Below are positions 10,587-21,016 of a stretch of DNA of 64,000 nucleotides, one piece after another. The DNA lies in the NCBI RefSeq assembly GCF_900188125.1, contig NZ_FZOW01000011.1:62001-126000 (forward strand). Reading direction: 5' to 3'. The notes below the pieces were generated by a model that searched no databases, was not told the origin of the DNA, and worked only from the letters and a program-made list of their open reading frames with translations. Made by a program: the position numbers and the translations under genes. The DNA comes from Rhodococcoides kyotonense. GTDB lineage: Bacteria; Actinomycetota; Actinomycetes; Mycobacteriales; Mycobacteriaceae. Position 1 is the stretch's first letter. Each line of letters begins with the position of its first letter.

Positions 10587-11588
10587 TCAGTTCCCGCTCG
10601 TGCGATCCGTGTCGTCGTCGGTCGTGGACTTGGTCGTCGACACCGAGTCCGACTTGTCGTCGTCCGTCTTCGTCGCCTTTTCGCCCGTCGCGCCCTCGGT
10701 CGTGTCGGCGCCCTTGGACACCAGTGTCGACGGCTCCTCGCGACCCTTGGTCGCGAAGACGACGTACGCCACCGCGAGAACGAACACGATCGCGGACGTG
10801 AACGAGTTGATCCGGATTCCGGCGATGTGAGTCGCGTAGTCGTCGCGCATCAGCTCGACCCAGAACCGGCCTGCACAGTACCCGGCGACGTACAGCGCGA
10901 ACAGTCGACCGTGGCCGATGGCGAACCGCTTGTCGACGATGACGAGCAGCACGACGACAGCCAGACTCCACAACAGCTCGTACAGGAACGTCGGGTGAAC
11001 GACTTTCTCCACCAGTCCGGTGGACACTCCGGTCAGGGAGTCGATACGACCGTTCGCGTCGGCGCGTTCGAAGATCTCGAGGCCCCACGGCACGGTGGTC
11101 TCGCGACCGTACAGTTCCTGGTTGAAGTAATTTCCGATACGACCGATCGCCTGCGCGAGCAGAATCGGCGGCGCGACGGCATCACCGAACGCGGGCAGCG
11201 GAATTCCACGCCTGCGGCACGCGATCCAGGCTCCGACACCGCCGAGAAGAACTGCACCCCAGATCCCGAGGCCGCCTTCCCACACCTTCAGTGCACGTAT
11301 CGGATCGCCGCCTGGACCGAAGTACGTGCTCCAGTCCGTGAGGACGTGATAGAGCCGTCCGCCGAGCAGACCGAACGGGACGGCCCAGACCGCGACGTCG
11401 AGCACCGTGCCCTTGGTGCCGCCTCGCGCCACCCAGCGTCGATCTCCCCAGAGGATCGCCACGACGATCCCGAGGATGATGAACAACGCATAGGCACGAA
11501 GCGCGAGCGGACCCACGTACCAGACGCCCTGGGGCGGACTGGGAATGTAGGCGAGGACAGCGGTCGACGACGCGAGAGCGGATGTCAC
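10587..11588 (-). CDS. lgt: prolipoprotein diacylglyceryl transferase
   Basis: Inner-membrane enzyme that attaches diacylglycerol from phosphatidylglycerol to the lipobox cysteine of prolipoproteins. The 333 residues include seven predicted membrane helices, the [11 protein letters not shown] segment with H81, and the signature [16 protein letters not shown] at about residues 146-161, with the catalytic Arg and Asn. A charged Thr/Asp/Lys-rich cytoplasmic tail covers about residues 285-333; such tails are usual in actinobacterial Lgt and absent from the E. coli enzyme. The ATG overlaps the trpA stop by 4 bp (ATGA), so lgt is the last gene coupled to the trp operon, as in mycobacteria. Confidence 0.95.
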   Translation of the reverse strand: MTSALASSTAVLAYIPSPPQGVWYVGPLALRAYALFIILGIVVAILWGDRRWVARGGTKGTVLDVAVWAVPFGLLGGRLYHVLTDWSTYFGPGGDPIRALKVWEGGLGIWGAVLLGGVGAWIACRRRGIPLPAFGDAVAPPILLAQAIGRIGNYFNQELYGRETTVPWGLEIFERADANGRIDSLTGVSTGLVEKVVHPTFLYELLWSLAVVVLLVIVDKRFAIGHGRLFALYVAGYCAGRFWVELMRDDYATHIAGIRINSFTSAIVFVLAVAYVVFATKGREEPSTLVSKGADTTEGATGEKATKTDDDKSDSVSTTKSTTDDDTDRTSGN

Positions 11589-12385
11589 GATGACACGTTA
11601 GCCGAACGGACGCCCTCGGCGAGTTCGGTGGTGAGCGACGCGACGGCGTCCAACCCGTTGTCGACAGCGCTGACCAGTGCCGAGCCGACGATGACCGCGT
11701 CGGCGTATCGAGCGATCTCGGCCGCTTGAGCACCGGAACGAACGCCGAGTCCGACACCGATCGGGATGTCGGAGTGCGTGCGGATACGCGCGGTCAGTTC
11801 GGGAGCCGCGGACGACACCGCGTCGCGCGCTCCTGTGACACCCATGGTCGATGCGGCGTAGACGAAGCCGGTGCTGAGTTCGACGGTGCTGGCGAGTCGC
11901 TCCTCGGTCGACGAGGGCGCGACGAGGAAGATGCGATCGAGATCGTGCGCCTTCGACGCCTCGACCCACTCCCCTGCCTCGTCGGGAATGAGGTCCGGGG
12001 TGATGATCCCCAGACCGCCCGCATTCGCCAGATCACGTGCGAATCGGTCGATTCCGTACCGCAGCACCAGGTTCCAGTAGGTCATGACGACCGCGTTTCC
12101 TCCCGCAGCCGACACCTTCTCTACGACGGTGAACACGTCCTTGACCTTCACGCCCGCGCGAAGAGCCGTATCCGCGGCCGCTTGGATCGTCGGGCCGTCC
12201 ATGACGGGGTCCGAGTACGGAATTCCGACCTCGACGATGTCGCATCCGGAGTTCACCATGGTCTCGAACACCTCGATCGAACCTTCGACCGTGGGGAATC
12301 CGGCGGGCAGGTACCCGACGAGCGCTGCACGATTCTCCGCGCGTGTCTTGTCGAAAGTGGCTGCGAGCCTTGAACGTTCGGTCAT
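11585..12385 (-). CDS. trpA: tryptophan synthase alpha subunit
   Basis: Splits indole-3-glycerol phosphate into indole and glyceraldehyde 3-phosphate; the indole tunnels to TrpB. The 266-residue TIM barrel is of normal length. The catalytic pair is visible as E52 in [12 protein letters not shown] and D63 in PVMDGPTIQ. The phosphate-binding region GVTGARDAV and the late [19 protein letters not shown] loop are present. It overlaps trpB upstream and lgt downstream by ATGA, which implies tight translational coupling. Confidence 0.96.
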   Translation of the reverse strand: MTERSRLAATFDKTRAENRAALVGYLPAGFPTVEGSIEVFETMVNSGCDIVEVGIPYSDPVMDGPTIQAAADTALRAGVKVKDVFTVVEKVSAAGGNAVVMTYWNLVLRYGIDRFARDLANAGGLGIITPDLIPDEAGEWVEASKAHDLDRIFLVAPSSTEERLASTVELSTGFVYAASTMGVTGARDAVSSAAPELTARIRTHSDIPIGVGLGVRSGAQAAEIARYADAVIVGSALVSAVDNGLDAVASLTTELAEGVRSANVSS

Positions 12386-13695
12386 GCCTGCTCACCCTTC
12401 TCGCCGTCCACGTGTGCTTCGCCGTCACCGTCGACCAATCCGAACCATTCGGCTGCGGTGTCGACGTCCTTGTCCCCTCGTCCCGAGAGGTTCACGAGAA
12501 CGATCTTGCCTTCGCCGAGTTCCTTGCCGAGCTTCAGCGCACCGGCGACGGCGTGAGCCGACTCGATTGCCGGGATGATTCCCTCGGTCCGGCTGAGCAG
12601 TCGGAACGCTTCCATCGCCTCGGTGTCGGTGATGCCGCGGTACTCCGCGCGGCCCAGATCGTTGAGGTGCGAGTGCTCCGGCCCGACGCCCGGGTAGTCC
12701 AGGCCCGCTGAGATGGAGTGCGATTCGATGGTCTGACCGTCTTCGTCCTGAAGCAGGTACGAATACGCGCCGTGCAGAGCGCCGGGGGATCCACCACTGA
12801 TGGTCGCTGCATGGCGCCCGGTCTCGACACCGTCGCCTGCTGCCTCGAAACCGACGAGGCGGACCGACGGATCGTCGATGAACGCATGGAAGATGCCGAT
12901 GGCGTTGGAGCCGCCGCCGACGCACGCGGCGATGGCGTCGGGCAGCCGTCCGGTCGACGCCTGAACCTGTTGCCGCGCTTCGAGTCCGATGATGCGCTGG
13001 AAGTCGCGAACCATCAGAGGGAACGGGTGCGGTCCGGCGACGGTGCCGAAGCAGTAGTACGTGTCGTCCGCGTTGGTGACCCAGTCACGCAAGGCCTCGT
13101 TGATCGCGTCCTTCAGAGTGCGCGAACCCGACTTGACCGCAACGACACTCGACCCGAGCAGACGCATACGAGCAACGTTCAGCGCCTGACGTTCGGTGTC
13201 GACTTCACCCATGTACACGACACAGTCCAGGCCCAGAAGAGCACACGCGGTGGCCGTCGCGACGCCGTGCTGACCCGCACCGGTCTCGGCGATGACGCGT
13301 GTCTTGCCCATGCGCTTCGCGAGCAGAACCTGTCCGAGAACATTGTTGATCTTGTGAGAACCCGTGTGGTTGAGGTCTTCTCGCTTCAGCAGAATCCGTG
13401 CGCCACCGGCATGCTCGGCCAACCGAGTCGCTTCGAAGACCGGCGAAGGCCGCCCGGTGTAGTCGCGCTGCAGCCGATCGAGCTCGCCGAGGAAGCCGTT
13501 GTCACTGCGCACCTTGTCGTACTCGGCAGTGACTTCCTCGATGACACCCATGAGCGCTTCGGGGACGAACCGTCCGCCGTAGACACCGAAATGACCGCCG
13601 ACGTCGGGATTGTGCTGGCTGCGGTCGGTCACTCCGGCACTGGTCTGCGGGAGGTCACCGCCCTTGAAATGCGGACTCTGAAGGTTGCTGCTCAC
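12382..13695 (-). CDS. trpB: tryptophan synthase beta subunit
   Basis: PLP enzyme that joins indole and L-serine into tryptophan. The GTG at 13693-13695 gives 437 residues. K115 in [15 protein letters not shown] is the PLP lysine, and [10 protein letters not shown] around residue 263 binds the cofactor phosphate. The open frame extends upstream, but that extension reads as low-quality Arg/Ser-rich sequence across the trpC end. The first 30 residues differ from other TrpB proteins, as is usual. It sits 52 bp after trpC and overlaps trpA by 4 bp. Confidence 0.95.
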   Translation of the reverse strand: MSSNLQSPHFKGGDLPQTSAGVTDRSQHNPDVGGHFGVYGGRFVPEALMGVIEEVTAEYDKVRSDNGFLGELDRLQRDYTGRPSPVFEATRLAEHAGGARILLKREDLNHTGSHKINNVLGQVLLAKRMGKTRVIAETGAGQHGVATATACALLGLDCVVYMGEVDTERQALNVARMRLLGSSVVAVKSGSRTLKDAINEALRDWVTNADDTYYCFGTVAGPHPFPLMVRDFQRIIGLEARQQVQASTGRLPDAIAACVGGGSNAIGIFHAFIDDPSVRLVGFEAAGDGVETGRHAATISGGSPGALHGAYSYLLQDEDGQTIESHSISAGLDYPGVGPEHSHLNDLGRAEYRGITDTEAMEAFRLLSRTEGIIPAIESAHAVAGALKLGKELGEGKIVLVNLSGRGDKDVDTAAEWFGLVDGDGEAHVDGEKGEQA

Positions 13696-13747
13696 CCGTC
13701 CAGTCTGCCCCAGCCGTGACCGGCCGCGGCGTTCGGGTCCACCCGAT

Positions 13748-14557
13748 TCAGCGTGCAGGCTTGGGGCAGGAAGGGTGGGTTCCTGCTGTGACGAGATCGG
13801 AGACGGCCGTGCGGGGATCGCCGCTGGTGACCAGGCCTTCGCCGACGAGAACTGCATCGGCACCCGCACCGGCGTACGCGAGCAGATCGGCGGTGCCCCT
13901 GACGCCCGACTCGGCGACACGGATGACCTCGCTCGGCAACCCGGGAGCGATGCGCGAGAACGCGTCACGATCGATCTCGAGGGTCTTCAGATCACGTGCG
14001 TTGATACCGATGACACGTGCGCCTGCTTCGAGCGCACGATCGGCCTCGGCTTCGGTGTGAACCTCGACGAGAGCGGTCATGCCCAGGGACTCGGTGCGGT
14101 CGAGAAGAGATGCCAGAGCATGCTGCTCGAGCGCCGCGACGATCAACAGAATCACGTCGGCGCCGTGAGCCCGTGCCTCGTGGATCTGGTACGGCCCGAC
14201 GATGAAGTCCTTGCGCAACACCGGAATGCTGACTGCTCGGCGCACGGCGTCGAGGTCCGCGAGCGAACCGTGGAAGCGACGCTCCTCGGTGAGCACACTG
14301 ATGATGCGTGCGCCGCCCTGCTCGTAGGCCTGAGCGAGGACTGCGGGATCACCGATGTCGGCAAGAGCACCCTTCGACGGACTCGCACGCTTGACCTCGG
14401 CGATCACGCCGATGCCGTCCTCGTGCAACGCAGCGGTCGCGTCCAGCGGCGCCTGCGCCTTCAGCGCGGCGGCCTTCACGGAGGCGAAGTCGACAATCGA
14501 TTCTCGCGCTGCGACGTCGGCACGCACACCGTCCAGAATCGAATCGAGAACAGTCAT
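13748..14557 (-). CDS. trpC: indole-3-glycerol phosphate synthase
   Basis: Closes the pyrrole ring of carboxyphenylaminodeoxyribulose phosphate with loss of CO2. The 269-residue TIM barrel starts at the ATG at 14555-14557 ([10 protein letters not shown]), behind an AAAGGA site. [12 protein letters not shown] carries the catalytic E54 and K56, and [22 protein letters not shown] and [13 protein letters not shown] are further family motifs. As is typical for actinobacteria the enzyme is monofunctional, with no fused TrpF domain. It lies 77 bp after the Trp-associated membrane protein gene, enough for an internal promoter, and 52 bp before trpB. Confidence 0.96.
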   Translation of the reverse strand: MTVLDSILDGVRADVAARESIVDFASVKAAALKAQAPLDATAALHEDGIGVIAEVKRASPSKGALADIGDPAVLAQAYEQGGARIISVLTEERRFHGSLADLDAVRRAVSIPVLRKDFIVGPYQIHEARAHGADVILLIVAALEQHALASLLDRTESLGMTALVEVHTEAEADRALEAGARVIGINARDLKTLEIDRDAFSRIAPGLPSEVIRVAESGVRGTADLLAYAGAGADAVLVGEGLVTSGDPRTAVSDLVTAGTHPSCPKPAR

Positions 14558-14634
14558 GGTGGCCCGAGTCCTTTCCCATCGGTGACCTGATGTGAGAAAG
14601 CTCATCGAGGTCGTCCCTAGCGTAGAGGGCGGTT

Positions 14635-15306
14635 TCAGTGATCGTTCCTCGGGGTCCGATCGGTCGGATCCTCCCCCGCATCGAGCGCGTCCCACAGCAT
14701 CCGCTCGGTCAGGTCATCCCCCTCACCGTTGTCCTCGGCTCGCTCCGACGCCGTCCTGGCGCGTTCCGCGACTTCCTCGCGCCGCGCCGCAGGTGCGTCG
14801 TACTTGGACGACAATACCTTTCGTGCAGTCGGTTTCCGTATCAGCACTATCGACGCCACCAGAGCGCATACCGCGCCGATCAGGGCAAGAGCTGCAGGCA
14901 ACGACGATGCCTGCGTCGCCGTGACCTCGGCCCGCGTCGGCAACTCCGCGACGCTCGCGGCACGATCCGCCGAGACGTCACCGAACAGCGCGTCCAGAGC
15001 GGGCACAGCTGCTGCAACAGCCACGACTGCGACGAGAACCGCCAGTGCGCGCGACGCCCAACCCTTCACCGCGAACGATGCGGCAACCGCGGCGACCAGA
15101 GCCAGAGCCAGCGGAGTCGATGCGGCTGCCCACGTGCTGCCGAGCAGATCCGTCGTCCGTGCTTCACCGAGACCGTCGGACGAGAGGACCGTCACCCACG
15201 TCATGCGCGAGCTGCCCCACAGGCAGGCCGCGCCCACGAGCAGCAACGCCACCGACAAGGCGGTCGCCCGCGCACCCGTCCCGCGGCGCTGCGTATCGGG
15301 CGTCAC
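14635..15306 (-). CDS. Trp biosynthesis-associated membrane protein (TIGR02234-like)
   Basis: A 223-residue integral membrane protein of unknown function that is found almost only between trpE and trpC in actinobacteria; that conserved place is the basis for its name. Four hydrophobic segments are visible: [51 protein letters not shown] and [20 protein letters not shown] charged cytoplasmic tail of about 50 residues follows. The GTG start at 15304-15306 overlaps the trpE stop (GTGA), so it is coupled to anthranilate synthase. A transport or enzyme-anchoring role has been supposed, but nothing in the sequence decides it. Confidence 0.88.
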   Translation of the reverse strand: MTPDTQRRGTGARATALSVALLLVGAACLWGSSRMTWVTVLSSDGLGEARTTDLLGSTWAAASTPLALALVAAVAASFAVKGWASRALAVLVAVVAVAAAVPALDALFGDVSADRAASVAELPTRAEVTATQASSLPAALALIGAVCALVASIVLIRKPTARKVLSSKYDAPAARREEVAERARTASERAEDNGEGDDLTERMLWDALDAGEDPTDRTPRNDH

Positions 15307-16874
15307 GGCTGCTCGCCCGCCACCGCGCGCAGCGATTCGGCGGCCGCCACCGCGCCGAGCACGGCCATCGCCTTGTTCTTCGCCTCGGTGTCCTCGTACT
15401 CGGCAACGGAATCGGCGACGACGCCCGCTCCCGCCTGCACGTACGCAGTCCCGTCCTTCATCAACGCCGTACGGATCGCGATGGCCGTGTCGGCGTCGCC
15501 GGAGAAGTCGAGATAGCCGACGATGCCGCCGTAGACGCCGCGCCGCGTGGGCTCGAGCTCGTCGATCAACTCCATTGCGCGAACCTTCGGTGCCCCGGAC
15601 AGCGTTCCTGCGGGAAAGCACGCCTTGACCGCGTCGAGAGCCTGCTTACCGTCGGCGAGATGGCCCGTCACCGTCGAGACCAGATGCATGACGTGGCTGT
15701 AGCGCTCGATGTGCCGATAGTCGTTGACGCGCACGGTGCCCGGAGTGCAGACGCGACCCAGATCGTTGCGACCGAGGTCGACGAGCATGAGGTGCTCGGC
15801 GTTCTCCTTCTCGTCGGCGAGTAGGTCCTTCTCGAGCAGGATGTCCTCTTCCTCCGACGCACCGCGCCACCGGGTCCCGGCGATCGGGTGCGTCGTCGCG
15901 ACTCCGTCGACGACCGTGACCAGCGCCTCGGGGCTCGATCCGACGATCGAGAACGCCGTTTCGCCGTCGGCGCCCGGCACGTGCAGCAAGTACATGTACG
16001 GACTCGGGTTCGACGCCCGCAGCATCCGGTAGACATCGATCGGCGCCGCGTCCGTGTCCATCTCGAACCTCTGAGACAGGACGACCTGGAACGCTTCGCC
16101 CGCTTCGATCTCCCCGACGAGACGACGCACGTCCTTGCCGAACCCTTCGGACGTACGCTGGCGCCGATAGTCGGGTGCAGGCCTCGACATGGTCGACACC
16201 GTCGACGGCGCGGGCGCGGCAAGGTCGGCGCACATGCGATCGAGGCGGGCAACGGCGTCGTCGTATGCCTCGTCGACTCGGTCGTCGGAGCCGTCCCAGT
16301 TGACGGCATTCGCGATGAGCGTGATGGCACCTTCGTGGTGGTCGACGGCAGCCAGATCGGTGGCCAGCAGCATCAGCATCTCGGGGACCTGGAGGTCGTC
16401 CTCGGCATGCTCGGGAAGACGCTCGATTCGGCGCACGGCGTCGTAGCCCATGTAGCCGACCATTCCGCCCGTCAGGGGCGGTAGACCAGGGAGACGCTCG
16501 GATCGCAACAGTTCGAGAGTGCGGCCCAACACGTCGAGTGGATTGCCGCCCGTGGGAACTCCGGCGGGAACGTTGCCACGCCAGATCGCTTCGCCGTCCT
16601 CGACGGTCAGCGCAGCCGGCGTACCAGCTCCGATGAACGACCAGCGCGACCACGAACGTCCGTTCTCCGCCGACTCGAACAGGAACGTGCCCGGACGATC
16701 GCCGCCGAGCTTCCGGTACGCGGACAACGGTGTTTCCGAGTCCGCGAGCACCTTTCGAACGACGGGGACGACGCGATGTTCCGCGGCGAGGGATCTGAAC
16801 ACCTCGCGAGTGGTCGTCGATGAGGACGCGGCGGTGTTCGCGGCACCGGACAAGGTCGTGGTCTCGCCATGCAT
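15303..16874 (-). CDS. trpE: anthranilate synthase component I
   Basis: Converts chorismate to anthranilate with ammonia supplied by the glutaminase partner TrpG, which is not in this window. The 523 residues include the N-terminal Trp-binding site (FLFESAENG around residue 65), [16 protein letters not shown], and the catalytic end with [47 protein letters not shown] and [13 protein letters not shown]. The ATG at 16872-16874 follows a GGGAGG site. It heads the cluster trpE, membrane protein, trpC, trpB, trpA, lgt. No Trp-rich leader peptide fits in the 56 bp before the divergent peroxiredoxin gene, so attenuation of the classical kind is not visible. Confidence 0.96.
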   Translation of the reverse strand: MHGETTTLSGAANTAASSSTTTREVFRSLAAEHRVVPVVRKVLADSETPLSAYRKLGGDRPGTFLFESAENGRSWSRWSFIGAGTPAALTVEDGEAIWRGNVPAGVPTGGNPLDVLGRTLELLRSERLPGLPPLTGGMVGYMGYDAVRRIERLPEHAEDDLQVPEMLMLLATDLAAVDHHEGAITLIANAVNWDGSDDRVDEAYDDAVARLDRMCADLAAPAPSTVSTMSRPAPDYRRQRTSEGFGKDVRRLVGEIEAGEAFQVVLSQRFEMDTDAAPIDVYRMLRASNPSPYMYLLHVPGADGETAFSIVGSSPEALVTVVDGVATTHPIAGTRWRGASEEEDILLEKDLLADEKENAEHLMLVDLGRNDLGRVCTPGTVRVNDYRHIERYSHVMHLVSTVTGHLADGKQALDAVKACFPAGTLSGAPKVRAMELIDELEPTRRGVYGGIVGYLDFSGDADTAIAIRTALMKDGTAYVQAGAGVVADSVAEYEDTEAKNKAMAVLGAVAAAESLRAVAGEQP

Positions 16875-16917
16875 GCCCCCATCCTCCCAGGTGCCGCACT
16901 CGCGGCGCGTCGCGCGG

Positions 16918-16923
16918 TAGCCT
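16918..16923 (+). promoter_or_regulatory. -10 element of the peroxiredoxin gene
   Basis: TAGCCT lies 7 nt before the ATG at 16931 and fits the actinobacterial TANNNT -10. The transcript would then begin at or next to the start codon. No ribosome binding site is present, which agrees with a leaderless mRNA. Confidence 0.5.
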
Positions 16924-16930
16924 CCGTGGA

Positions 16931-17395
16931 ATGAAACCAGGTGACAGCGTCCCCAACTTCACGCTTCCCGACCAGACCGGCACGCCGCGGTCGCTCGACG
17001 ACCTCCTGCAGAACGGCCCCGTCGTCCTGTTCTTCTACCCTGCTGCGTTCACTCCAGGGTGCACAGCCGAGGCGTGCCACTTCCGCGATCTCGCTGCCGA
17101 GTTCGCCGAGGTGGGAGCGTCGCGCGTGGGTATCAGCACGGACGCCGTTTCCAAGCAGTCCGATTTCGCGGCCGACAAGGGATTCGACTACCCGTTGTTG
17201 TCCGACGTCGACGGTGCAGTGGCGACGCAGTTCGGCGTCAAGCGCGGGCTGCTCGGCAAGCTGTCACCGGTCAAGCGCGCGACATTCGTCATCGGCACGG
17301 ACCGCACGATCCTCGAAGCGTTCACCAGCGAATTCCGCTTCGAAGCACACGCCGACCATGCGTTGGAGTTCCTCCGGTCGCGCTCGACTCGCTGA
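16931..17395 (+). CDS. bcp: thiol peroxidase of the Bcp/PrxQ type
   Basis: Reduces hydrogen and organic peroxides in the cytoplasm using thioredoxin-type reductants. The 154-residue AhpC/TSA domain has the peroxidatic site [20 protein letters not shown], with the first Cys as nucleophile and the second, five residues on, as the likely resolving Cys of the PrxQ arrangement. [16 protein letters not shown] follows in the C-terminal half. The ATG at 16931 gives the usual [17 protein letters not shown] opening. It is divergent from trpE, as in M. tuberculosis. Confidence 0.92.
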   Translation: MKPGDSVPNFTLPDQTGTPRSLDDLLQNGPVVLFFYPAAFTPGCTAEACHFRDLAAEFAEVGASRVGISTDAVSKQSDFAADKGFDYPLLSDVDGAVATQFGVKRGLLGKLSPVKRATFVIGTDRTILEAFTSEFRFEAHADHALEFLRSRSTR

Positions 17396-17434
17396 CACCA
17401 CGCGTGTGCGTGAACCTTCAATCAGGTGGAACAC

Positions 17435-17447
17435 TGTGCTGAGCACA
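17435..17447 (+). promoter_or_regulatory. candidate MarR operator
   Basis: A perfect inverted repeat, TGTGCT-G-AGCACA, lies about 40 bp before the marR start, in the 90-bp gap after the peroxiredoxin gene. Its size and place fit an autoregulatory MarR site, but no binding data exist here. Confidence 0.45.
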
Positions 17448-17485
17448 ACCAAGTGTCTGCGTTTCGACCAGGAAGGCTCACCGCG

Positions 17486-17983
17486 ATGGACAGCACGAGG
17501 GACGAGGTCGAACCTCGATGGCTCACCGACAGCCAGCAAGCGGCGTGGCGATCGTTGGTGGCCATCGTCACTCGGCTACCCGCGGCACTCGACACGCAAC
17601 TCCAGCGCGATTCCGGACTGACCCACTTCGACTACTTCGTGCTGTCGAGCCTGTCGGAAAACCCCGACCGGCGCATCCAGCTCCGTGACCTGGCGAAAAT
17701 CGCGAACGCATCGTTGTCTCGGCTGTCCCACGTCGTCACGAAGCTCGAGAAAGCGGGCTGGGTACGACGCGAAAGCATCGAAGGCAGCCGCGGATCGTAT
17801 GCGGTCCTCACCGACGCAGGCATGGAGAAGGTCGTCGGCGCAGCACCCAGCCACGTCGACACGGTGCAGGCGTTGCTGTTCGAGGGTCTAGGAGAGGACC
17901 ACGTCGCTCAGCTCACCGAGCTCAGCGCCGTCATGCTCGAGCAACTGGACAAGGGAATCGCCGAGGGAACGGGCAAGGCCTGA
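17486..17983 (+). CDS. MarR family transcriptional regulator
   Basis: A 165-residue winged-helix DNA-binding dimer. The winged helix covers about residues 40-115: LTHFDYFVLSSLSE, QLRDLAKIANASLSRLSHVVTKLE as recognition helices, and the wing RRESIEGSRGSYAVLTDAG. The ATG at 17486 is preferred over an upstream ATG at 17426 because AGGAAGG stands 9 nt before it. A perfect inverted repeat lies upstream. The ligand and targets are unknown; the nearest upstream gene in the same direction is the peroxiredoxin, so an oxidative-stress link is possible but only by position. Confidence 0.88.
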   Translation: MDSTRDEVEPRWLTDSQQAAWRSLVAIVTRLPAALDTQLQRDSGLTHFDYFVLSSLSENPDRRIQLRDLAKIANASLSRLSHVVTKLEKAGWVRRESIEGSRGSYAVLTDAGMEKVVGAAPSHVDTVQALLFEGLGEDHVAQLTELSAVMLEQLDKGIAEGTGKA

Positions 17984-18045
17984 CCCGGGTGCCCGGATCT
18001 CGGTTGGGATTTCGGAATTTCGGACCCCGGATTTCGGACCGAATG

Positions 18046-18236
18046 TGACATTTAGTCACTCAGAGTGAGCGAGGGCGCCATTCGCTCCCAACCGGGCCAC
18101 GGCTTCGGAGAGCGAGGGTGACATTCGGTCACTCAGAGTGAGCGACGGAAGCCCTCGCTCCCAACCGGGCCACGGCTTCGGAGAGCGAGGGTGACATTCG
18201 ATCACTCAGAGTGAGCGAGGGTGACATTCGGTCACC
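18046..18236 (+). repeat. tandem block of a dispersed palindromic repeat
   Basis: Two 73-bp units (18046-18118 and 18119-18191) are followed by a 30-bp part-unit (18192-18221) and a terminal 15-bp piece (18222-18236). Each unit begins with TGAC-ATTCG-GTCA-like sequence (the 4-bp ends pair) followed by CACTC-A-GAGTG, a near-perfect hairpin. The rest of each 73-bp unit is a shared segment ending in gagagcgaggg. It lies between the convergent marR and hisI genes. A related copy in opposite orientation occurs at 44184-44239, also after a gene end. Confidence 0.85.
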
Positions 18237-18263
18237 CCAGCCCCAAGGAACACCCCAGCCCGC

Positions 18264-18602
18264 TCAGCCGAGGAGCACGTCCGAGTCGAAACACGTGTGC
18301 GTTCCGGTGTGGCAGGCGGCACCGACCTGGTCGACGACGAGGAGCACGGTGTCACCGTCGCAGTCGAGGCGGACCTCGTGGACGTACTGGGTGTGCCCGG
18401 ACGTCTCACCCTTGACCCAGTACTGCTTGCGCGAACGCGAGTAGTACGTGCCCTTGCGGGTCTCGAGGGTGCGGGCCAGCGCCTCGTCGTCCATCCACGC
18501 GACCATGAGCACGTTTCCGGTGCTGCGCTCCTGGGCGACGGCACTGAACAGCCCCGCGTCGTTGCGCTTCAGCCGGGCGGCGATCGCAGGGTCGAGACTC
18601 AT
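18264..18602 (-). CDS. hisI: phosphoribosyl-AMP cyclohydrolase
   Basis: Opens the purine ring of phosphoribosyl-AMP, the third step of histidine synthesis; cytoplasmic and zinc dependent. The 112-residue protein is the stand-alone HisI form without His[24 protein letters not shown], the [14 protein letters not shown] magnesium-site segment and CHTGTHTCF with the zinc cysteines are all present. It is the last gene of the his operon, 29 bp after hisF, with a GGAAGG site. The block of tandem palindromic repeats follows directly and may terminate the operon. Confidence 0.95.
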   Translation of the reverse strand: MSLDPAIAARLKRNDAGLFSAVAQERSTGNVLMVAWMDDEALARTLETRKGTYYSRSRKQYWVKGETSGHTQYVHEVRLDCDGDTVLLVVDQVGAACHTGTHTCFDSDVLLG

Positions 18603-18631
18603 GATGTCCGTTGTACCTTCCGTGAGAACAA

Positions 18632-19405
18632 TCAGCGAACGACGATGCCGTCGACGCGCATCGCATCCTTGACCTGGGCGATGCTCAAGTCACCGAAGTG
18701 GAACACACTGGCTGCGAGGACGGCGTCGGCTCCTGCGGTGACGGCGGGTGGGAAGTGCTCGACTGCGCCTGCTCCCCCACTCGCGATGACGGGCACGTGC
18801 ACGGCTGCCCGGACCGCCGCGATCATCGGCAGGTCGAACCCGGCCTTGGTGCCGTCGGCGTCCATCGAGTTCAGAAGAATCTCTCCGACGCCCAGTTCGG
18901 CACCGCGTACCGCCCATTCGACGGCGTCGATCCCGGTGCCGCGCTTGCCACCGTGTGTGGTGACCTCCCAACCCGACGGGGTGTCGGGCTGGCCGTCGGG
19001 CACGGTTCGTGCGTCGACCGACAGCACGATGCACTGCGATCCGAAGCGCTCACTGAGCTCGCGTAGCAGTTCCGGCCTGGCGATCGCGGCCGTGTTGACG
19101 CTGACCTTGTCCGCGCCCGCGCGCAGGAGACGGTCGACATCCTCGACCGTGCGCACTCCACCGCCGACCGTCAGCGGAATGAACACCTGTTCCGCTGTGC
19201 GGCTGACGACGTCGAGCATCGTGCCACGATCGGACGTCGACGCAGTCACGTCGAGGAACGTCAGCTCGTCGGCTCCCTGCGCGTCGTACGCTCGGGCGAG
19301 TTCGACGGGATCGCCTGCGTCGCGCAGGTTTTCGAAGTTGACGCCCTTGACCACACGGCCTGCATCGACGTCGAGACACGGTATGACACGCACTGCGACG
19401 CTCAT
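18632..19405 (-). CDS. hisF: imidazole glycerol phosphate synthase cyclase subunit
   Basis: Uses ammonia from HisH to turn PRFAR into imidazole glycerol phosphate and AICAR. The 257-residue TIM barrel starts at the ATG at 19403-19405 ([21 protein letters not shown]), with the catalytic D12; the second Asp is in [23 protein letters not shown] and [14 protein letters not shown] are the phosphate-binding loops. The ATG overlaps the impA stop by 4 bp. The open frame upstream of this start is shadow of impA. Confidence 0.96.
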   Translation of the reverse strand: MSVAVRVIPCLDVDAGRVVKGVNFENLRDAGDPVELARAYDAQGADELTFLDVTASTSDRGTMLDVVSRTAEQVFIPLTVGGGVRTVEDVDRLLRAGADKVSVNTAAIARPELLRELSERFGSQCIVLSVDARTVPDGQPDTPSGWEVTTHGGKRGTGIDAVEWAVRGAELGVGEILLNSMDADGTKAGFDLPMIAAVRAAVHVPVIASGGAGAVEHFPPAVTAGADAVLAASVFHFGDLSIAQVKDAMRVDGIVVR

Positions 19406-20232
19406 CGAACTCGTCCTTCCAGGAAGTCCGCGGGATCGCCGAGAGAGGTGATCACCTTCAACAATTCTTCGTGTACACCGGGCGACGCGGCCAGAACCGA
19501 ACCGGAATCGATGGTCCAGGGATTGCCTGCGAGGTCGGTGACGGTTCCGCCTGCTGCCTGAACCATCAGTGCACCGGCAGCGTTGTCCCATGCGCGGTGA
19601 CCGAACACCACGCAGCCACCGAGAACTCCGCTGGCCGTGTACGCCAGGTCGACACCGGTAGCGCCATGCATGCGGAGCCTCGACGACACCTTCGACAAGT
19701 CTTCGAGAATCCGGAATCGATACGCGCCAGGGATTCGTCCGCGACTGGCGACGTTGAACGCGCCGAACCCGATCATCGAGTCGCCGAGCGACCGGTGCTC
19801 GAGCCGTGGCAGAGGGTCGCCGTCGAGTCGAAGTGGCCCACCGGCCACCGCGGTGAATCGCTGATGCACGAGAGGGAGCCACGTCAGCGACGCCACGGGC
19901 ACACCGTCGTGCAGAAGTGCCAGCAACGTGCCAGCGGACGGCAGACCCGCCGAGTAGTTGAACGTTCCGTCGATCGGGTCGAGCACCCAAACGGTGCCCT
20001 CGTGGAGATCGGGGCCGCCGAATTCCTCACCGTGTACCGGAATTCCGGTCTGCTCGACCAGTTCCGACGTCAGACGACGTTCGAGTTCCAGATCGACGGC
20101 TGTCGCGAAATCGTCCGGACCCTTCTGGACGGCACTGGGCGCGCCGACACCGGCCACGAATCGGTCGTGAACACCGTCGAGCAGCGCACTGGCGATGCTC
20201 AGCAGCCGCTGCGGATCCTCCGGCAGAGTCAT
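19402..20232 (-). CDS. impA: inositol monophosphatase family phosphatase of the his operon
   Basis: A Mg-dependent, Li-sensitive type sugar phosphatase of 276 residues. It has the metal-site motifs [21 protein letters not shown] and, near the C terminus, [18 protein letters not shown]. Its place between hisA and hisF, with the hisA stop 4 bp upstream and the hisF start overlapping, matches impA of mycobacteria. The role may be histidinol-phosphate phosphatase (HisN activity) or inositol monophosphatase; position favours histidine but sequence alone cannot decide. ATG at 20230-20232. Confidence 0.9.
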   Translation of the reverse strand: MTLPEDPQRLLSIASALLDGVHDRFVAGVGAPSAVQKGPDDFATAVDLELERRLTSELVEQTGIPVHGEEFGGPDLHEGTVWVLDPIDGTFNYSAGLPSAGTLLALLHDGVPVASLTWLPLVHQRFTAVAGGPLRLDGDPLPRLEHRSLGDSMIGFGAFNVASRGRIPGAYRFRILEDLSKVSSRLRMHGATGVDLAYTASGVLGGCVVFGHRAWDNAAGALMVQAAGGTVTDLAGNPWTIDSGSVLAASPGVHEELLKVITSLGDPADFLEGRVR

Positions 20233-20236
20233 GCGG

Positions 20237-20971
20237 CTACCCGGAGACTGCGGCGAGCGCGTCCGGAAGAGTGAAGCGGCCGGCGTACAGAGCCTTGCCG
20301 ACGATCGATCCTTCGACGCCCTGATCGACGAGGGTCGCGATGGCGCGCAGATCGTCGATCGTCGATACACCGCCGGACGCGACGACGGGCTTGTCCGTCT
20401 TGGCGCACACCTGACTCAGCAAGTCCAGGTTCGGGCCGGTCAACGTGCCGTCCTTGGACACGTCGGTCACGACGTACCGAGAGCATCCGTCACGCTCGAG
20501 GCGTTCGAGGATCTCCCAGAGGTCACCGCCGTCGCTGACCCAACCGCGACCCTTGACACGGGGGGTGCCGTCTTCGATCCGGACGTCGAGGCCGACTGCG
20601 ATACGCTCACCGAACTCGCCGATCGCGCGTGCACACCACTCGGGGTTCTCGATAGCCGCAGTTCCGAGATTGACTCGCGCGCAACCGGTTGCGAGCGCGG
20701 CACGAAGCGACTCGTCGTCACGGATGCCACCGGACAGCTCGACCTTGACGTCCAGTTCGCCCACGACGTCGGCAAGTAGCTCACGGTTGGACCCGCGGCC
20801 GAACGCCGCGTCCAGGTCGACGAGATGCACCCATTCGGCACCATCGTTCTGCCACGCCAGCGCAGCGTCGCGCGGGGATCCGTACTTCGTTTCGCTTCCC
20901 GCCTCTCCCTGAACGAGACGGACAGCTTCGCCGCCTGCGACATCGACAGCAGGCAATAGGACCAGGCTCAC
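20237..20971 (-). CDS. priA: phosphoribosyl isomerase A (HisA/TrpF bifunctional PriA)
   Basis: Isomerises ProFAR in histidine synthesis and, in actinobacteria that lack trpF, phosphoribosyl anthranilate in tryptophan synthesis. The 244-residue TIM barrel has [23 protein letters not shown], with the first catalytic Asp, and [20 protein letters not shown], with the second. No trpF is present in the trp cluster 4 kb away, which supports the PriA reading. I chose the GTG at 20971 because TAGCAT ends 8 nt before it, suggesting a leaderless start; the ATG at 20977 is the alternative. Neither has a ribosome binding site. Confidence 0.93.
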   Translation of the reverse strand: MSLVLLPAVDVAGGEAVRLVQGEAGSETKYGSPRDAALAWQNDGAEWVHLVDLDAAFGRGSNRELLADVVGELDVKVELSGGIRDDESLRAALATGCARVNLGTAAIENPEWCARAIGEFGERIAVGLDVRIEDGTPRVKGRGWVSDGGDLWEILERLERDGCSRYVVTDVSKDGTLTGPNLDLLSQVCAKTDKPVVASGGVSTIDDLRAIATLVDQGVEGSIVGKALYAGRFTLPDALAAVSG

Positions 20972-21016
20972 GTGCATTTATGCTACTGCCCTCGTCCGAC
21001 AACTCAGCGAGGTGGG

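Noticed and set aside
11089..11588. Upstream continuation of the TM2 gene frame into lgt
   Set aside because: The stretch overlaps lgt in another frame and is Arg-rich shadow. The GTG at 10528-10530 with GAGGAG is the real start.
16875..17000. Possible trp leader peptide before trpE
   Set aside because: The frame upstream of trpE has only scattered Trp codons and no terminator/antiterminator pair. The space is taken by the peroxiredoxin gene.
18001..18045. Repeated ATTTCGGA words before the repeat block
   Set aside because: Only three short imperfect copies within 45 bp; too little to call a separate repeat or operator.
18211..18544. Short open frames across the repeat block and the hisI end
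   Set aside because: They are formed by the repeat units and the hisI shadow, with no start signals or conserved features.
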